Counted from the first letter of the stretch, positions 23,058 to 32,343 are shown. The stretch is DNA of 64,000 nt from Achromobacter pestifer (GCF_013267355.1 NZ_CP053985.1:3410001-3474000), one strand, 5' to 3'. Made by a program: numbers and translations. Notes: a model not told the origin generated them from the letters alone.

Positions 23058-25076
23058 CTAGAGAGTGATGATGAGGTTGCCGTAGCCGTCGCCGCGGGCA
23101 TGCGCGCCGGGGTCGATGACGGTGGTGGCGTCCAGCTGTTCGATGATGGCGGGCCCGCTGAGACCTTCGGCGGGGATGTGCTCGCGTGCGTAGATGGGCG
23201 TGTCGGTCCAGCCGGTCTCGGCGAACCACACCGGACGGCGCCGTGGCGCAGTGGCCTGCGTTCCCTTGCTGCGCAGCGAGTCCAGCGATATGGCATGGCG
23301 CTTGCCGACGAGGCTGGTGTCCAGCGTCACCAGCACCGGTCGCAATTCGGAAAGTTCGACCTGGAACCGTTGCCAGTAGGCGCGGGCGAACGCCTCCTGC
23401 AGTTGCGCGACCGTGGCGGCGCCGGTTTCCACGGGCACCGTCAGCAGATGGCTTTGGCCCTGGAACTGCATCTGCGCGTGATGGAAGATCTCGATGCCGG
23501 AGACGGCGATGCCGTCGCGCTCGATGGCGGCATGCCCCAAGGCGATCTGGTCGTGCAGGCAGGTTTGCAGATCGGCGTCCGTCAGATCCTTGAGCGGCCG
23601 GTTGAATGACTTGACGAAGTCATGCCGCACGTCGGCCACCAGGCAACCCAGGGCGTTGGTCAGGCCCGGCCGCACGGGAATGAGCACGGTCGGTACGGCG
23701 AGTTCGCGCGCCAGCGCGACGGCGTGCAGCGGTCCGGCGCCGCCGAAGGCGAAGAGCGCGAAGTCGCGGGGGTCATAGCCGCGGGCGAGGCTGACCAGGC
23801 GCACGGCGCCGGCCATGTTGTTGTTGCCGATCTGCAGGATGGCCGCCGCGGCCTGCACGGCGTCCAGTCCAAGGGGGCGGCCGATGCTCTCCTCGATGCG
23901 CGCGGCCACTTCGTCCACGGTGACCGCGCGGTCGACGGCGAGCAGCCGCTCGGGGTCGAGGCGGCCGAGCACCAGATTGGCGTCGGTCAACGTCGGCAGT
24001 TCGCCGCCGCGTCCATAGCAGATGGGGCCGGGGCGGGCGCCCGCGCTGTCGGGCCCGACGCGCAACAGGCCCCCGGCCTGCACGCGGGCAATGGAGCCGC
24101 CGCCCGCGCCGACGGTATGGACATCGACCATTGGCACGTGCAGAGGCATGCCGTACTCCAGCTCCAGCTCGCTGGATACCTTGGGTACGCTGTTTTCGAT
24201 GAGTGCGACGTCAGAGGACGTGCCGCCCATGTCGTAGGTGATCAGGTTCGGGTAGCCCGACATCCGGCCGGAATACGCCGCGGCCATGACGCCCGAAGCG
24301 GGCCCGGACATGACGGTGTTGATGGCCGCGCGCGAGATGGTGCGCGCCGATACGGTCCCGCCATTGCCCTGCATCACCAGCAGGTCGTTGCGAAAGCCGG
24401 CTGCGGTGAGGCTGCTCTGCAAGCGGTCGATGTAGCGGTCCAGGATCGGTTGGACCGAGGCGTTGACGGCGGCAGCGGTGCCGCGCTCGAACTCGCGGAA
24501 CTCGGAAATGATGGTGTGGCCGGCGGTGATGTAGTCGTTCGGCCAGTGCTGGCGCGCCAGTTCCAGGGCGCGCAGCTCGTGGGCGGGATTGGCGTAGCTG
24601 TGCAGGAAATGTATGACCAGGGCTTCCGCGCCGGTCTGCGCCAGTTCCTGTACCCGGGCCACGAATGCGCTTTCGTCCAGCGGCGTCAGCACATTGCCTT
24701 GGGCGTCCATGCGTTCGGCCACCTCGCGTCGCAGCTCGCGGGGAATCAGCGGCACGAAGCTGCCCGTCAGCCCGTAAGCGTGCGGCCGAGTGCGCCGGCC
24801 CAGTTCGAGCACGTCGCGGAATCCGTCGGTGGTGATCAAGCCGACCTTGGCGAGCTTGCGTTCCAGCACGGCGTTGGTGGTGGTGGTAGTGCCGTGGACG
24901 ATGCTGTCCACCCGTTCCAGGGGGATCTCGGTGCGGCGCAGCGCCTCCAGCACGCCAAAGGCCTGGTTCTCCAGCGTGCTGGGAACCTTGGAGATGCGCA
25001 CCGCGCCGGATTCGTCATCCACCAGGATGAGGTCGGTGAAGGTGCCGCCTACGTCTATGCCTACGGTGACAGTCAT
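23058..25076 (-). CDS. hyuA: Hydantoinase A/oxoprolinase family protein (HyuA)
   Basis: HyuA-type subunit of 672 aa with the actin-like ATPase start TVGIDVGGTFTDLILVDD and the segments VHGTTTTTNAVLERK and ITYDMGGTSSDVALIENS. The C-terminal domain includes RPVLVTLDTSLVGKRHA. It uses ATP to activate the ring amide of the substrate for cleavage with HyuB. Its ATG lies in an ATGA overlap with the aminotransferase stop, so the three enzymes are co-translated. Confidence 0.94.
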   Translation of the reverse strand: MTVTVGIDVGGTFTDLILVDDESGAVRISKVPSTLENQAFGVLEALRRTEIPLERVDSIVHGTTTTTNAVLERKLAKVGLITTDGFRDVLELGRRTRPHAYGLTGSFVPLIPRELRREVAERMDAQGNVLTPLDESAFVARVQELAQTGAEALVIHFLHSYANPAHELRALELARQHWPNDYITAGHTIISEFREFERGTAAAVNASVQPILDRYIDRLQSSLTAAGFRNDLLVMQGNGGTVSARTISRAAINTVMSGPASGVMAAAYSGRMSGYPNLITYDMGGTSSDVALIENSVPKVSSELELEYGMPLHVPMVDVHTVGAGGGSIARVQAGGLLRVGPDSAGARPGPICYGRGGELPTLTDANLVLGRLDPERLLAVDRAVTVDEVAARIEESIGRPLGLDAVQAAAAILQIGNNNMAGAVRLVSLARGYDPRDFALFAFGGAGPLHAVALARELAVPTVLIPVRPGLTNALGCLVADVRHDFVKSFNRPLKDLTDADLQTCLHDQIALGHAAIERDGIAVSGIEIFHHAQMQFQGQSHLLTVPVETGAATVAQLQEAFARAYWQRFQVELSELRPVLVTLDTSLVGKRHAISLDSLRSKGTQATAPRRRPVWFAETGWTDTPIYAREHIPAEGLSGPAIIEQLDATTVIDPGAHARGDGYGNLIITL

Positions 25077-26401
25077 GCCAGCACCTCCTCGCGGCGCAGA
25101 ACATTGAGCGCATCATGCGCGGTTTCGATGATCTGGGCGATGTCCTGGTCCCGCATGGGCGTGGACAGGGCGATGAGCCCATAGCTGGCCATCAGCACGC
25201 CGCGGTTGAGCATTTCGCGGTTGAAACGCGCCATGGCCCGGGCCTGTTCCGGGTTGGGGTAGGCGTCGCGGTAGCTGGTCAGCGTCTCCGCTTTCAAATG
25301 CAGTTTGACCAGCGATCCCAGTCCGGTGGCCTGGCCTGCGATGCCGGCGTCGGCAAAGGCCTGGTTCAGTCCCCGCCGCAACATGTCGCCGTGGCGGTCG
25401 AGCTGAGCATAGGCAGCCTCATCCAGCAATTGCATGGCGGCAAGCCCGCTCACCATGCTGACCGGATTGGCCGAGAAGGTGCCGCCGTGGGGCACCGCCG
25501 GACGTCCGGCGCTGGGATCGAAGACCGCCATCACGTCCGCGCGTCCGGCCACGCCTCCGACGGGGAAGCCGCCGCCCATGATTTTTCCCACCGTGGTGAG
25601 ATCGGGAGTGACGCCCAGCCGCGATTGCGCGCCGCCGGGCCCCAGGCGCAGCGTGATGACTTCGTCGACGATCAGCAATATGCCCAGTTCCGTCGTCACC
25701 CGGCGCAGCATGCGCAGGTATTCGGCGCTGGCGGGAATCAGGCCGACCCGATTGGGCAGCAGGTCTATCAGCACGCCCGCCAGATTGGCTCCGTGCGCGC
25801 GCAGCAGGGCCTCGGTCGCCTGGCAGTCGTTGAAGGGTAGAACCACGACGTCGGCCGTCACGCCTTGGGGAGTGCCTTGGGAGTGCGCGACGGAGGCCGG
25901 CGCGGATGCGTCGCCCCAGTTCGCGGGGCTCGCATCCAGACTGGTTTCGGCATGATCATAGGAGCCGTGATAAGCCCCCTCGACCTTGGCGATCTTGGGC
26001 CGTCCGGTATAGGCGCGGGCGGCCTTCAGCGCCATCATCACGGCTTCGGTGCCGGAGTTGGTGAAGCGGATGTGTTCGATGCCCGGCACGCGCTCGGCCA
26101 GCAGTTCGGCCAGCGCGATTTCGCTTTCGGTCGGCATGCCGAAGGCGGTGCCCAGGTCGATCTGGCGGTGCGCTGCCGCGGCCAGCGCCGGGTGCGCATG
26201 GCCGTGGACAAGCGCGGTGAAATTGTTGATGCAGTCGATCAACTCATTGCCGTCGACGTCATGGACGCGGCAGCCGGCGCCGTGCGCGGCGTAGACGGGG
26301 TAGGGCGACAGATAGACGGTCGTGCGGGTATTGCCGCCGGGCAGGGTGTGCTTGGCGCGCGTGTGCAACGCCTGTGAACGGGAGGAAGGATCGGGATACA
26401 T
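25073..26401 (-). CDS. Class III aminotransferase, glutamate-1-semialdehyde aminomutase-like
   Basis: PLP enzyme of 442 aa. It shows YVDGNELIDCINNF-type early sequence, FTNSGTEAVMMALKAARAYTG, the PLP Asp in LLIVDEVITLR, and the Schiff-base Lys in LTTVGKIMGGGFPVGG. It resembles HemL-type aminomutases, but its place between hyuA and Liv genes argues for catabolism rather than tetrapyrrole synthesis. It may isomerise or transaminate an amino acid released by HyuAB. ATG 26401 is chosen over an upstream TTG at 26413. Confidence 0.9.
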   Translation of the reverse strand: MYPDPSSRSQALHTRAKHTLPGGNTRTTVYLSPYPVYAAHGAGCRVHDVDGNELIDCINNFTALVHGHAHPALAAAAHRQIDLGTAFGMPTESEIALAELLAERVPGIEHIRFTNSGTEAVMMALKAARAYTGRPKIAKVEGAYHGSYDHAETSLDASPANWGDASAPASVAHSQGTPQGVTADVVVLPFNDCQATEALLRAHGANLAGVLIDLLPNRVGLIPASAEYLRMLRRVTTELGILLIVDEVITLRLGPGGAQSRLGVTPDLTTVGKIMGGGFPVGGVAGRADVMAVFDPSAGRPAVPHGGTFSANPVSMVSGLAAMQLLDEAAYAQLDRHGDMLRRGLNQAFADAGIAGQATGLGSLVKLHLKAETLTSYRDAYPNPEQARAMARFNREMLNRGVLMASYGLIALSTPMRDQDIAQIIETAHDALNVLRREEVLA

Positions 26402-26420
26402 GGTTTCTCTCAAGCAGGAA

Positions 26421-27116
26421 TTAGCGGCCCAGGTAGGCGTCCCGGACCCGCGGGTGTAGACGCAATGTCTCGGCGCTGTCGGTCAGTACGATGCTGCCGT
26501 TTTCGAGGACATAGCCGCGGTTGGCCACGCCGAGCGCGAGCACGGTGTTTTGCTCGACCAGCAGGACGGTCATGCCGCCCTCGTTGATGCGGGCGATGCG
26601 GGCATAGACTTCTTCGGCCAGGCGTGGGGCCAGGCCGAGGGAAGGTTCATCCAGCAGGAGCAGGCGGGGGCGGGCCATCAGGGCGCGGCCGATGGCCAGC
26701 ATCTGTTGTTCGCCGCCGGACAGGGACCAGCCCAGTTGGCTGGCCCGCTCCTTCAGGCGCGGAAAGAGGTCGTAAATGCGGTCGAAGTCGTCGCTCGTTC
26801 CGCCGCCGCGCACCGAACCTCCGACTTCCAGGTTTTCCTTCACGGTCAGGCCTGGAAAAATCCGCCGGCCTTCCGGAACATGCGCAATGCCCGCTTTGAC
26901 GCGGCGCTGGATCGGCACGGTGTCCAGGGAGCGGCCGTCGAAATTCAGTTCGCCCGTGGTGGGAAGCAATCCGGAGATCGCGCGCAGCAGCGTGGTTTTT
27001 CCGGCGCCGTTGACGCCGATCAGCGCCACCGCCTCGCCGGCGCGCACATCCAGATCGATGCCGCGCAACGCGACGATGTCGCCGTAGGCGGCGCCCAGGT
27101 TTCTACACTGCAACAT
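26421..27116 (-). CDS. livF: ABC transporter ATP-binding protein, LivF type
   Basis: ATPase of 231 aa. Walker A is GVNGAGKTTLLRAISG near residue 38, the signature is LSGGEQQMLAIGRALM, and Walker B is LLLLDEPSLGLAPRL. ATG 27116 is supported by a strong GGAGGAGG 7 nt upstream, so the gene starts 14 bp inside livG; a TTG at 27134 is rejected. It is part of the second Liv system, dedicated to the HyuAB pathway. Confidence 0.94.
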   Translation of the reverse strand: MLQCRNLGAAYGDIVALRGIDLDVRAGEAVALIGVNGAGKTTLLRAISGLLPTTGELNFDGRSLDTVPIQRRVKAGIAHVPEGRRIFPGLTVKENLEVGGSVRGGGTSDDFDRIYDLFPRLKERASQLGWSLSGGEQQMLAIGRALMARPRLLLLDEPSLGLAPRLAEEVYARIARINEGGMTVLLVEQNTVLALGVANRGYVLENGSIVLTDSAETLRLHPRVRDAYLGR

Positions 27117-27882
27117 GCTGGTAGCCTCCTCCAAGATAGGCTTCGAGCACCGCGGGATCCGATTGCACCTCGGCGGGCGTGCCCTCGGCCAGCTTGGCGC
27201 CGAAGTTGAGCACTGCCACGTTCTCGGCCAGCCGCATCACCATGCCCATGTTGTGCTCGATCAGCACGACGGAAAGCCGGTGCTGCTCGCGCAGGCGCCG
27301 CAACAAATCCATCAGTTGCTCGACTTCGCCGGAATTCAGGCCGGCCGCCGGCTCGTCCAGCAGCAATAGCCGTGGCCGCGCCACCATGACCCTGGCCATT
27401 TCGACCAGGCGGCGGTTGCCGTAGGAAAGCGAACCTATGCTGCGGTCGGCTAGCGTGTGCAAGTCGAACTGGCGCAAGGTGTCGTAGGCGGCTTCACGGG
27501 CGGCGCGTTCGCGCTCCCGGGTGGACCTGGGTCGCAGCAACAGCGCGCTGAGCGAGCGCGGGTCGCGCATCGCCGCGCCGAGCATGACGTTTTCCAGCAC
27601 GCTGAGGCGTGTGAACAACCGGCCGCTTTGAAAGATCCGGCCTATGCCCGCGTGGATGATGGCGTGCGTGGGTAATCCCGTCAGCACCTTGCCGTCGAAG
27701 CTGACCTGGCCAGACGTGGGCGGCACCAGGCCCGTCATGACATTGAGCAAGGTACTCTTGCCGGCGCCGTTCGGGCCAATGATGGCGTAGAACTGGTTGG
27801 CGCCTATCTCCAGGCTGACGTTCGTGAGCGCCTGCACGCCGCCATAGTGCTTGCTGATGTTCTCTACTCGCATGAGGGTCAT
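27103..27882 (-). CDS. livG: ABC transporter ATP-binding protein, LivG type
   Basis: ATPase of 259 aa. Walker A is GPNGAGKSTLLNVMTG, the LivG-type signature is LSYGNRRLVEMARVM, and Walker B is LLLLDEPAAGLNSGE. The C-terminus ends in the usual LNFGAKLAEGTP and LEAYLGG. The start is ATG 27882 in an ATGA overlap with livM; an alternative ATG lies three codons later at 27873. Confidence 0.94.
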   Translation of the reverse strand: MTLMRVENISKHYGGVQALTNVSLEIGANQFYAIIGPNGAGKSTLLNVMTGLVPPTSGQVSFDGKVLTGLPTHAIIHAGIGRIFQSGRLFTRLSVLENVMLGAAMRDPRSLSALLLRPRSTRERERAAREAAYDTLRQFDLHTLADRSIGSLSYGNRRLVEMARVMVARPRLLLLDEPAAGLNSGEVEQLMDLLRRLREQHRLSVVLIEHNMGMVMRLAENVAVLNFGAKLAEGTPAEVQSDPAVLEAYLGGGYQHVAV

Positions 27883-28859
27883 GACAGGCTGCCTCCGTGG
27901 ACGACTGCGCGACGGCCGCGGCGCTTGCCGCGCCGGCGGTAGGTGGCAGGATCGATGAGGCTGATCAGGCCACGGGGCAACACGATCAGAATGACCAGTA
28001 CCAGGACGCCGAAAACCAGCAGATAGGCGTTGCCGACGCCACGCAGCAGTTCTGGCAGCAGGGTCACGCTCACCGCGCCCAGAATCGCTCCGACGATGCT
28101 GCCTTCTCCACCCACGACCAGCATGGCGAGGTAGATGATGGAGTGCGAGAAGTTGAAGTCCTCGGGCGAAACAAAACGGATGTGGAAGGCGAACAGGCAG
28201 CCGGCCACCGCCGCGTAGGCGGCGCCCAGCGTGAAGGCAGCGACCTTGACCTCGGTGACCGGCAGGCCGGTCATGGCCGAGGCCAGTTCGTCGTCGCGCA
28301 CCGCCATCAGCGTACGGCCTGCGTGGGAGTGGCGGATACGGGCGGCCAGCAAGGCCAGCAAGGTCAGTACCGCCAGCGAGAACAGGTAGAAGCTGGGTTC
28401 GTCGTCGAGCTTGATGGCGCCCAGCGTGAGCGGTGCAATGCCGGATATGCCGTTGGTGCCCCCTGTGATGTCGATCCAGTTGGAAACGACGATGGTGAAG
28501 CTCACGTTCAGCCCCAAGGTCGCCAGCGCCAGGTAATGCCCTTTCAGGCGTAGCAGGATGCGGCCGGTGATGTAGGAGACCAGGCAGGTGGCGGCGATGG
28601 CGAGCAGCGCGGCCAGCCAGGGATTCCAGCCGTGCGTCGTGGTCAGGACGGCCACCAGGTACGCCGCCACGCCCATGAAGGCGGCGTGCGCGAGCGAGAT
28701 GAGGCCGGCATAGCCGAACACGAAGTTCAAGCCGATGACGGCAATGGCCGAGATGACGGCGGTGTTGGCAAGGCGGTTGCCATAGCCCTGCGTGTAGAGG
28801 GGCAGGGCGGCGGCCAACGCCAGGACAGCCAGGCCGCAGAGCAGATGGGATCGTTTCAT
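27879..28859 (-). CDS. livM: ABC permease, LivM type
   Basis: Permease of 326 aa with a hydrophobic start (LLCGLAVLALAAALPLYTQG) and the LivM core GYAGLISLAHAAFMGVAAYL. Near residue 240 it has the segment LMAVRDDELASAMTGLPVTE, typical of LivM. The frame extends far upstream, but ATG 28859 lies 2 bp after the livH stop. The end is rich in Arg (RRRGKRRGRRA). Confidence 0.93.
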   Translation of the reverse strand: MKRSHLLCGLAVLALAAALPLYTQGYGNRLANTAVISAIAVIGLNFVFGYAGLISLAHAAFMGVAAYLVAVLTTTHGWNPWLAALLAIAATCLVSYITGRILLRLKGHYLALATLGLNVSFTIVVSNWIDITGGTNGISGIAPLTLGAIKLDDEPSFYLFSLAVLTLLALLAARIRHSHAGRTLMAVRDDELASAMTGLPVTEVKVAAFTLGAAYAAVAGCLFAFHIRFVSPEDFNFSHSIIYLAMLVVGGEGSIVGAILGAVSVTLLPELLRGVGNAYLLVFGVLVLVILIVLPRGLISLIDPATYRRRGKRRGRRAVVHGGSLS

Positions 28860-28861
28860 GG

Positions 28862-29737
28862 TCAGCCCCGATCGGCGATGCGTTCGCCGAAGATGCCCTG
28901 CGGCCGCAGCAGCAGGAAGAGAATCATGATTCCAAAGGCCAGCAAGTCCTTGTAGGTGGACGACAGGTACGCCGCGCCCAGGATTTCGATCAGGCCCACC
29001 ACCAGCCCGCCCGCGATCGCGCCGGGCACGCTGCCGAATCCGCCGATGATGGTGGCGGCGAAGGCCTTGAGCGCCACGGCATCGCCCATGTTGACGTCGG
29101 CGAACCACATGGGGCCCACCAGCAGGCCGGCAAAACCCGCGAAGACGGCAGCCAGCAGCCAGGCGAAGCCCAGCAGCAGGCGCACCGGCAAGCCCATCAG
29201 CCTCGCGGTTTCGACGTCCTGCGCCACCGCCCGCATCGAACGTCCGATGGAGGTGCGGTGCAGGAGCGCGTAGAGTCCGGCGATCAGCAGCAGCGTGATG
29301 ACGATGGTGGCCAGGGCGTGTACCGTGATGACGCCGCCGGCCAGGCTGATCGTGCCGTCGCCGAAAGGCGAAGGCATGCGGAAGGGCCAGGCGTCCCAGA
29401 CCAGCAGCGCGCCGTTCTGCATGGCGATGCCGGCGGCGACCGTGCCGATGATGACCGTCACGACAGGACGGTTCTGCAACGGCAGGTGCACCAGGGCATA
29501 GAACAGCAGGCCGAAGACCGCCATCATCGCGATCGCTGCCGGATAGGCGAGGGCGGCGGGCCACTGCGCCTGGATGATGGTGCTGACCCCGAAGAAAGTG
29601 CCCAGCATGACGAACTGGCCGGCGGCGAAGTTCACCACGCCGGTGGCCGAATACACGATGACGAAGCCCAGCGCGGCCAGGGCGTAGACGCTGCCGAGCG
29701 CGACGCCGTTGACCAGCAGTTGGATCATTTCCTGCAT
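28862..29737 (-). CDS. livH: ABC permease, LivH type
   Basis: Permease of 291 aa with MIQLLVNGVALGSVYALAAL at the N-terminus, NFAAGQFVMLGTFFGV, and the LivH block ALKAFAATIIGGFGSVPGAI near residue 220. Around eight membrane spans are expected. It lies 28 bp downstream of the binding-protein gene and 2 bp ahead of livM. Confidence 0.94.
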   Translation of the reverse strand: MQEMIQLLVNGVALGSVYALAALGFVIVYSATGVVNFAAGQFVMLGTFFGVSTIIQAQWPAALAYPAAIAMMAVFGLLFYALVHLPLQNRPVVTVIIGTVAAGIAMQNGALLVWDAWPFRMPSPFGDGTISLAGGVITVHALATIVITLLLIAGLYALLHRTSIGRSMRAVAQDVETARLMGLPVRLLLGFAWLLAAVFAGFAGLLVGPMWFADVNMGDAVALKAFAATIIGGFGSVPGAIAGGLVVGLIEILGAAYLSSTYKDLLAFGIMILFLLLRPQGIFGERIADRG

Positions 29738-29765
29738 GGAATTCCCCTTGTGGCGCAGGTCATGC

Positions 29766-30908
29766 TCAGTCGACCTTGATGGTGCTGATGAACTGCATGT
29801 CCTTGCTTCCCTTGGCGAACTTCACGATCGCGACATCGTGCACGCCGTTGCCTTTGGCATCGAAGCTGTAGACGTGCGAAACGCCCTGGTAGCCCTTGAG
29901 GTCCCTGAGGTAGGCCTGGAGCTTTTGCGGATCGGCGCCGACGGCGTTGATGGCTTGGGCCATCAGCATGGCGCCGTCGTAGTACGCGGCGCCGTAGGGG
30001 TCGGCGTCCATGGAGAAGCGCTGCTTGAAGCGTTCCGCATAGTTCTTGCCTTTGTCGGTGGCAGGCAGGTAGGTGTCGATCACGCCCCAGACGTTCTCCA
30101 GATCGGCGGGCGACAGCAGTTGCATCGCGGCCGGGACAAAGGCGGCCGACGAGGCCACCACGGGCTGCTTGAGGCCGAGCATCTTGATCTGGCGCAGCAC
30201 CATCGCGCCGTCCTGCGGGTAGACGAAGGCCAGGATGACGTCGGCGCCCTTGTTCTTCAGGCTGAGGATCTGCGCCGACATGTCTTTGTCGTTCTGGCCA
30301 TAGGCTTCCGTGCCGATGGGGGTGATGCCCTGGTCCTTCAGGAAAGCGGCCGCGGCATTGGCGCCGCCCTGGCCGAAATCGTTCTGGATGTAGAGGATGC
30401 CGGGCTTGGACAGCTTGAGTTCGTCTTTGACGAATCGCGCCATGGCGACGGCCGCCGTGCTGTCCTGCGGGCGGATGCGGAACAGCCAGGGATTGCGCAG
30501 ATCCGCGACCGCGTCGGCGCCGCCGGCGTACATCGCGGGAATGCCGGCCTTCGCCACCTCCGGCGCGACGGCCATGTTCTGGGTGCTGTAGCTGGTGAGA
30601 AAGGTGAAGGCGGGTTTGTTCTCCTGCGCCAGCTTCACATAGGCGTTCACCGCCGTGCCGTTGGACGCCTGGGCGTCCTCGAACACGAATTTCACTGGCT
30701 TGCCCTGCAGGCCGCCCGCCTTGTTGATGTCGTCCTCGGCCAGCTTGAGGGAATTGAAGTACTGCTTGCCGGTCAGCGACAAGGGGCCGGTGAGGGGCAC
30801 GGTGGCGCCCACCACCACATTCTGGGCGCCGGCCGCGGTGGCCAGGCCTGCCAGGGCGATTGCCGGTAAAACGCGGCGGGCGAGGGTGAGGATGTTCTTG
30901 ACGGACAT
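29766..30908 (-). CDS. ABC transporter substrate-binding protein, Liv type
   Basis: Binding protein of 380 aa with a signal peptide ending in ATAAGAQN and the Liv-type mature start VVVGATVPLTGPLSLTGKQY. It is the first gene of the operon that encodes the second Liv importer, the aminotransferase and HyuAB. AGGAG lies 9 nt before ATG 30908. A likely promoter (TTGTAC-N16-GATTAA on the minus strand, 31002 to 30975) is overlapped by IclR-type boxes, so expression is probably controlled by the divergent IclR regulator. Confidence 0.93.
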   Translation of the reverse strand: MSVKNILTLARRVLPAIALAGLATAAGAQNVVVGATVPLTGPLSLTGKQYFNSLKLAEDDINKAGGLQGKPVKFVFEDAQASNGTAVNAYVKLAQENKPAFTFLTSYSTQNMAVAPEVAKAGIPAMYAGGADAVADLRNPWLFRIRPQDSTAAVAMARFVKDELKLSKPGILYIQNDFGQGGANAAAAFLKDQGITPIGTEAYGQNDKDMSAQILSLKNKGADVILAFVYPQDGAMVLRQIKMLGLKQPVVASSAAFVPAAMQLLSPADLENVWGVIDTYLPATDKGKNYAERFKQRFSMDADPYGAAYYDGAMLMAQAINAVGADPQKLQAYLRDLKGYQGVSHVYSFDAKGNGVHDVAIVKFAKGSKDMQFISTIKVD

Positions 30909-30983
30909 GATGCTGCGCTCCTGTAACGATCAACGTTGAAGGCGGGGCGGCTTTCCCCAGGGTTTTTTGACGGCTTAATCGTC

Positions 30984-31000
30984 GTTCCGAAAATCGGTAC
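30984..31000. promoter_or_regulatory. Putative IclR operator box 1
   Basis: Inverted repeat GTTCCGA-AAA-TCGGTAC with one mismatch in 7-bp arms. The outline resembles the GTTCCG/CGGAAC palindromes bound by IclR-family proteins. It lies between the likely -35 and -10 of the minus-strand operon. Confidence 0.62.
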
Positions 31001-31002
31001 AA

Positions 31003-31019
31003 CGTTCCTTTTTTCGGTA
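31003..31019. promoter_or_regulatory. Putative IclR operator box 2
   Basis: Repeats the outer parts of box 1 (CGTTCC-N6-CGGTA) exactly 20 bp further on, two helical turns. Its right end overlaps a perfect TATAAT at 31018-31023, the likely -10 of the iclR gene. Confidence 0.55.
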
Positions 31020-31108
31020 TAATAAAAAACAGCCGGCATGGACAGCAAGACCGGGTTTTCCCGGCATGGGCGTTCGGCCGCCCTACAATGCGCCTCCAAG
31101 GAACGCCT

Positions 31109-31894
31109 ATGAGCCAAGATTCCAAACTCCCCCCGCTAGAGCGCTACACCCGCATCCTCGAACTGCTCGCCTCCTTTCCCGACGGCCTGGCCCTCACGGA
31201 AATCGCGCGCATGCTGGCGCTGCCCAAGACCAGCGCGCATCGCCTTCTGGGCACCATGCAGGACTCGCAATTGGTGGATCTGGCCGCAAGCACCTATGTG
31301 CTGGGCGCGAGGGTGAAGCGGCTGGCCTATGCCAGCGCGGACACGGAGTGGATCGGCGCGGTCGTGCGCCCGCACCTGGCAGACCTGGCGGCCGAAACCG
31401 ACGAAACCTGCTACCTGGCGAAGCTGCATAGCGGCCACCAGGTTTCTTCCGTGCTGATGGAAGCTCCCGACACGCCCTGGCGCGGGTTCGTGCTGCCGGG
31501 CAAGGGCATGGCGCCGCATGCCGCTGCATCGGCCAAAGCCATTCTTGCGTTTCAAGCGCCCAAGGTCATTGATGCCGCGCTGGCGGAACCGCTACCGCGC
31601 CTGACCGCGCATACCTGCGTAGATAGCCGCCGCATCAGGGACGAGTACGCACAGGTCCGTCAGCAGGGCTACGCGACTTGCATCGGCGAAATCGATGAGG
31701 GCCTGGCAGCGTTGGGCGTGCCGGTGCATCTGCCGCATCTGGGCGTGATCTACAGCCTCGGCGTAACCGGGCCGCTGCAGCGCCTGAAGTCCAAGAATCT
31801 CGAGGTGTTGGCGGCCATCATGCAGCGTTACGCCGAACGGGTCGAGCATGCGTTGGCCGCGGGGTATGCGCGGCGGCCAACGGACCAGGGCTAG
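31109..31894 (+). CDS. IclR family transcriptional regulator
   Basis: Regulator of 261 aa. The N-terminal winged helix spans about residues 8-60 (YTRILELLASFPDGLALTEI, then LALPKTSAHRLLGTM). The C-terminal effector domain has the family segments ETDETCYLAKLHSGHQV and LPGKGMAPHAAASAKAILAF. ATG 31109 has AAGGA 6 nt upstream; a frame start at 31088 lacks a site. Divergent from the Liv/HyuAB operon, it is the likely regulator of that operon and of itself. Its 3' end overlaps the convergent thioesterase gene by 4 bp. Confidence 0.93.
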   Translation: MSQDSKLPPLERYTRILELLASFPDGLALTEIARMLALPKTSAHRLLGTMQDSQLVDLAASTYVLGARVKRLAYASADTEWIGAVVRPHLADLAAETDETCYLAKLHSGHQVSSVLMEAPDTPWRGFVLPGKGMAPHAAASAKAILAFQAPKVIDAALAEPLPRLTAHTCVDSRRIRDEYAQVRQQGYATCIGEIDEGLAALGVPVHLPHLGVIYSLGVTGPLQRLKSKNLEVLAAIMQRYAERVEHALAAGYARRPTDQG

Positions 31895-32343
31895 GGACAG
31901 ACGGGCTGGTCGCGGCGGGTGCCAACACCCCAGTCCACATCAAGCGTGGAGATCGGCGAAACCTTGCGCGTCGCGTTGTCGATGCACACGAGTCCGGCCT
32001 TCCCCGTGGCGACCGCACGCCCGCTCTGCTTTTCCGTCAGGTGGAACTCCAGATCGAAGCCGTACTTGTTGAAGTTGGCGGGGGCGATTTCGATACGCAG
32101 TACTTCTCCGCGGTGGCTTTCGGACTTGTATTGAAGGGCAAGGTCCGCCACGACGAAATGATGCCCCTCGATGTCTTGTTCGTGATAGCCCAACGAGTTG
32201 ATGTACCTGACCCTGGCCTCCGAGACCAGGGTGATCAGCTGGGCATGGTCGAGGTGCCCCCCGTAGTTGATGTGGCCGGCATAGATCTGGACCTCGGTGG
32301 CGTAGGGGTAGTGGCTTCTGGGTTCGAACAGGAGGCGTGGCAC
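31891..32343 (-). CDS. Hotdog-fold acyl-CoA thioesterase
   Basis: Thioesterase of 150 aa of the 4-hydroxybenzoyl-CoA thioesterase/YbgC type. It has the hotdog pattern with VQIYAGHINYGGHLDHAQLI near the start, where the family has a YxDxDxxGHV-like active-site segment, and later YKSESHRGEVLRIEI. It probably hydrolyses a CoA ester to release CoA or a dead-end product. The start is GTG 32343 without a good ribosome site, so the N-terminus is uncertain. It is the last gene of the region 3 run. Confidence 0.85.
   Translation of the reverse strand: MPRLLFEPRSHYPYATEVQIYAGHINYGGHLDHAQLITLVSEARVRYINSLGYHEQDIEGHHFVVADLALQYKSESHRGEVLRIEIAPANFNKYGFDLEFHLTEKQSGRAVATGKAGLVCIDNATRKVSPISTLDVDWGVGTRRDQPVCP

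Noticed and set aside
21201..25184. Two very long plus-strand open frames (802 and 520 codons)
   Set aside because: Both are antisense to hyuB and hyuA, which are clear full-length family members; the frames show no recognisable domains.
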